Assembly (NCBI GenBank): GCA_012797725.1
Contig: JAAZON010000225.1
Location: forward strand, 1-7,966
Origin: SAR324 cluster bacterium
Lineage (GTDB): Bacteria > Bdellovibrionota > UBA2361 > JAAZON01
Reading direction: 5' to 3'
DNA length: 7,966 bases
Position 1 is the first letter of the stretch. Each line of letters begins with the position of its first letter. A program made the position numbers and the translations under genes. The notes under the pieces are model-generated. The model was given only the letters and a program-made list of their open reading frames with translations. It ran no database searches and was not told the DNA's origin. Shown in pieces: positions 6,661-7,966 of this stretch.

Positions 6661-7272
6661 TTATATAGGTAATATCTTCAATAGCGAGTCAATATCAATT
6701 TCTCCACCAATTAGGATCTTGTCTGCATAAGCACTTGATGACTTGCAATACTCCAAATACATTGGTTGCACAGTAGTATCCCATTGCCACTTGACAGATT
6801 CCGGACTTCGGCCTCGATCTTGAACGTCTCTTCTAAGACGTCGATTGAAGCGCAATTCATCTGATGCATCAATAAAAATCTTAAGGTCCAGTAGCTCCCT
6901 TATTTCATTGCTATAGAGTGTTAAAATTCCTTCGACCAGAATAAGAGGTGTGGGCTGCAATACCACTCGTTCTGGTTTACGTGTGTGAATTGAGAAATCA
7001 TATTGGGGGCATTCAACAGGGAACCCAGACTTTAAGATTTTTATATGTTGAGCAGCTAAATCTAACTCAAGAGAATCAGGATGATCGAAATTAAATTTAG
7101 CCCTTTCTTCAAGAGTCTTTTCGTCAAGGGAATGGTAGTACCAATCAAGACAAAGAACGCTAATACTAGATGGAGGAAGGCGCTTCTTCAATGCATTACA
7201 AAAATAAGTTTTGCCACTGGCAGTACCACCTGCAACTCCGATGACAAAGGGGGCTTTTATATTTGCTACCAT
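6661..7272 (-). CDS. udk: Uridine kinase
   Basis: Uridine kinase phosphorylates uridine (and cytidine) to the monophosphate with a nucleoside triphosphate, the entry step of pyrimidine salvage, in the cytoplasm. The 203-residue product has the expected length. The Walker A loop GGTASGKT is at 15-22, the catalytic Asp is probably D43 in LDWYY, and family motifs follow: NFDHPDSLE (61-69), YDFSIHTR (91-98), ILVEGIL (111-117) and the lid RRDVQDRGRS (147-156). The ATG at 7270-7272 on the complement has only a weak upstream purine stretch as ribosome site. The gene converges with pyrDK with a 2-base gap and no evident terminator, so the two transcripts probably overlap. Phosphoribulokinase is a related family, but the lid and length fit uridine kinase. 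Confidence 0.93.
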   Translation of the reverse strand: MVANIKAPFVIGVAGGTASGKTYFCNALKKRLPPSSISVLCLDWYYHSLDEKTLEERAKFNFDHPDSLELDLAAQHIKILKSGFPVECPQYDFSIHTRKPERVVLQPTPLILVEGILTLYSNEIRELLDLKIFIDASDELRFNRRLRRDVQDRGRSPESVKWQWDTTVQPMYLEYCKSSSAYADKILIGGEIDIDSLLKILPI

Positions 7273-7611
7273 AATCTAAAGATCCAATGCTGCTCTGGAA
7301 TATTAAAAGGTCAGGAAATTCTTTCAGATTGACGATTCCAGAAGACTTTTCTTGGTAAATAGTAAGCAGAAATTATGAGTTTGAACAGTTGAAATGGTAT
7401 TATAATCGAAGAAAATTATCCATTGAAGTTATTATTGTATAGCCGTTGTTGAGTTGAACCAAGAGTTGGGGAGGAATGCACAAGATGCAACAATAATCTC
7501 TAGGTCTAAGTGCTGGATGATAAACAATTTGCGGGTTTAGATCTTACAATTAAAAAAGCCAATCGTTCAATTAAATTTTGATTGATTTCCGATGAATTAG
7601 ACGCCTTTTAA
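7273..7611. other. Non-coding stretch upstream of udk, no intact gene
   Basis: About 340 AT-rich bases. Every frame on both strands is closed within short distances, and I find no tRNA, rRNA, rho-independent terminator or repeat. The only signal I can point to is a cluster of promoter-like -10 sequences near 7395-7406. The stretch probably holds the udk promoter on the minus strand. Confidence 0.5.
7395..7406. promoter_or_regulatory. Promoter-like -10 cluster, possibly bidirectional
   Basis: On the plus strand TGG-TATTAT (7395-7403) fits an extended -10, and TATAAT (7401-7406) is a consensus -10 without a good -35. The overlapping palindrome ATTATAAT (7399-7406) also gives TATAAT on the minus strand (7404-7399), with TTCAAT at 7427-7422 as a weak -35 after a 17-base spacer. 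The minus-strand version would start udk transcription roughly 120 bases before its ATG. Confidence 0.3.
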
Positions 7612-7966
7612 CTACGAAACCTTAGGGAGTGGCTTCAAAGGCTGTCAAGATACTACAGTTACGAAGTATCAGTTGGTCAGGCTAGGGAATGTTCTGAACA
7701 GGATTTTATCTATGCCTTAATTTCTACTTAATGATGCAGAAGAGTTTTTTTGTCTTATGGAGTGCGGCTCACAGATAAGGAATACAAACACAATCTTAAA
7801 TTGTGGGTGGATTCTGTGTTATTTAAAGCTGATAGTGAGAAATATAGTGCCACTCATTTTGAAGTATCGATGCTTTTTTGAGAATACTGGGCTTCTCTTG
7901 GGTGCAGAGGAAGGAGATCGGCACTGAGGGAATACTATATGAGATGATAGCTTCTCATGAAGGCAA
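7612..7966 (+). pseudogene. Possible decayed or frame-broken coding region, running off the right edge
   Basis: No intact gene is present, but protein-like stretches in the same direction follow one another in different frames. Frame 1 is open at 7612-7728 (LRNLREWLQRL to FIYALIST). Frame 2 follows with LNDAEEFF near 7727. A third frame gives GVRLTDKEYKHNLKLWVDSV to FEVSMLF. Frame 2 returns with FENTGLLLGAEEGD, and EGILYEMIASHEG reaches the edge in the third frame. Two of the switches fall at T-runs, 7745-7751 (seven T) and 7873-7878 (six T), the kind of place where slippage or sequencing error breaks frames. I recognise no family. The open stretches are short enough that chance is a real alternative, and frame 1 upstream of 7612 has stops at about random density. 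Confidence 0.3.

Noticed and set aside
6657..6679. Imperfect hairpin GAAG-ATAT/ATAT-CTTC at the pyrK/udk junction as a bidirectional terminator
   Set aside because: The stem is short, AT-rich and bulged. The T-run precedes it on the plus strand, so neither strand has a hairpin followed by a U-tract.
7081..7332. Plus-strand open frame of 83 codons opposite the udk start
   Set aside because: Most of it is the complement of conserved uridine kinase motifs, including the Walker A loop; there is no ribosome site and no recognisable product.
7375..7611. Frame 1 from ATG 7375 as an upstream continuation of the decayed gene
   Set aside because: It contains six stops in fewer than 80 codons, more than expected for a lightly damaged gene, so I did not extend the pseudogene call upstream.

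Overview
The window reads as a bacterial chromosome segment of moderate-to-low GC (judged by eye, not counted). It is mostly densely packed housekeeping genes. A c-type cytochrome with tandem heme domains implies an exported respiratory protein. I cannot assign a phylum from sequence alone. I see no transposase, integrase, CRISPR array, tRNA or rRNA, and no convincing new multi-gene system.

Layout. (1) 2-2648, plus strand: the 3' part of a diheme cytochrome c gene, then tsaD (tRNA t6A synthesis), then rsmA/ksgA (16S rRNA dimethylation). Each junction is a TAATG stop/start overlap, so the three look like one operon whose last two genes both act on translation RNAs. (2) 2649-2846: a gap of about 200 bases with a 13-codon ORF overlapping the rsmA stop, one perfect DnaA-box 9-mer and a very short hydrophobic ORF. 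(3) 2847-4802: a 651-residue polytopic membrane protein resembling lipid-linked-sugar glycosyltransferases (ArnT/PMT, GT39-like). (4) 4803-6658: a TTGACA element, two tiny ORFs linked by ATGA overlaps, then pyrD and pyrK, encoding the two subunits of NAD-linked dihydroorotate dehydrogenase. (5) 6661-7272, minus strand: udk (uridine kinase), ending two bases from pyrK. De novo UMP synthesis (pyrDK) and uridine salvage (udk) therefore face each other tail to tail. (6) 7273-7966: nearly 700 bases without an intact gene. The right half may be a decayed reading frame whose apparent frame changes fall partly at T-runs.

The points most worth a second look are: PyrD and PyrK motifs that resemble the archaeal versions more than the usual Firmicutes type; an apparent Val in place of a conserved orotate-binding Asn in PyrD; an apparent Cys in place of the axial Met in the second cytochrome domain; and the chain of micro-ORFs leading into pyrD.
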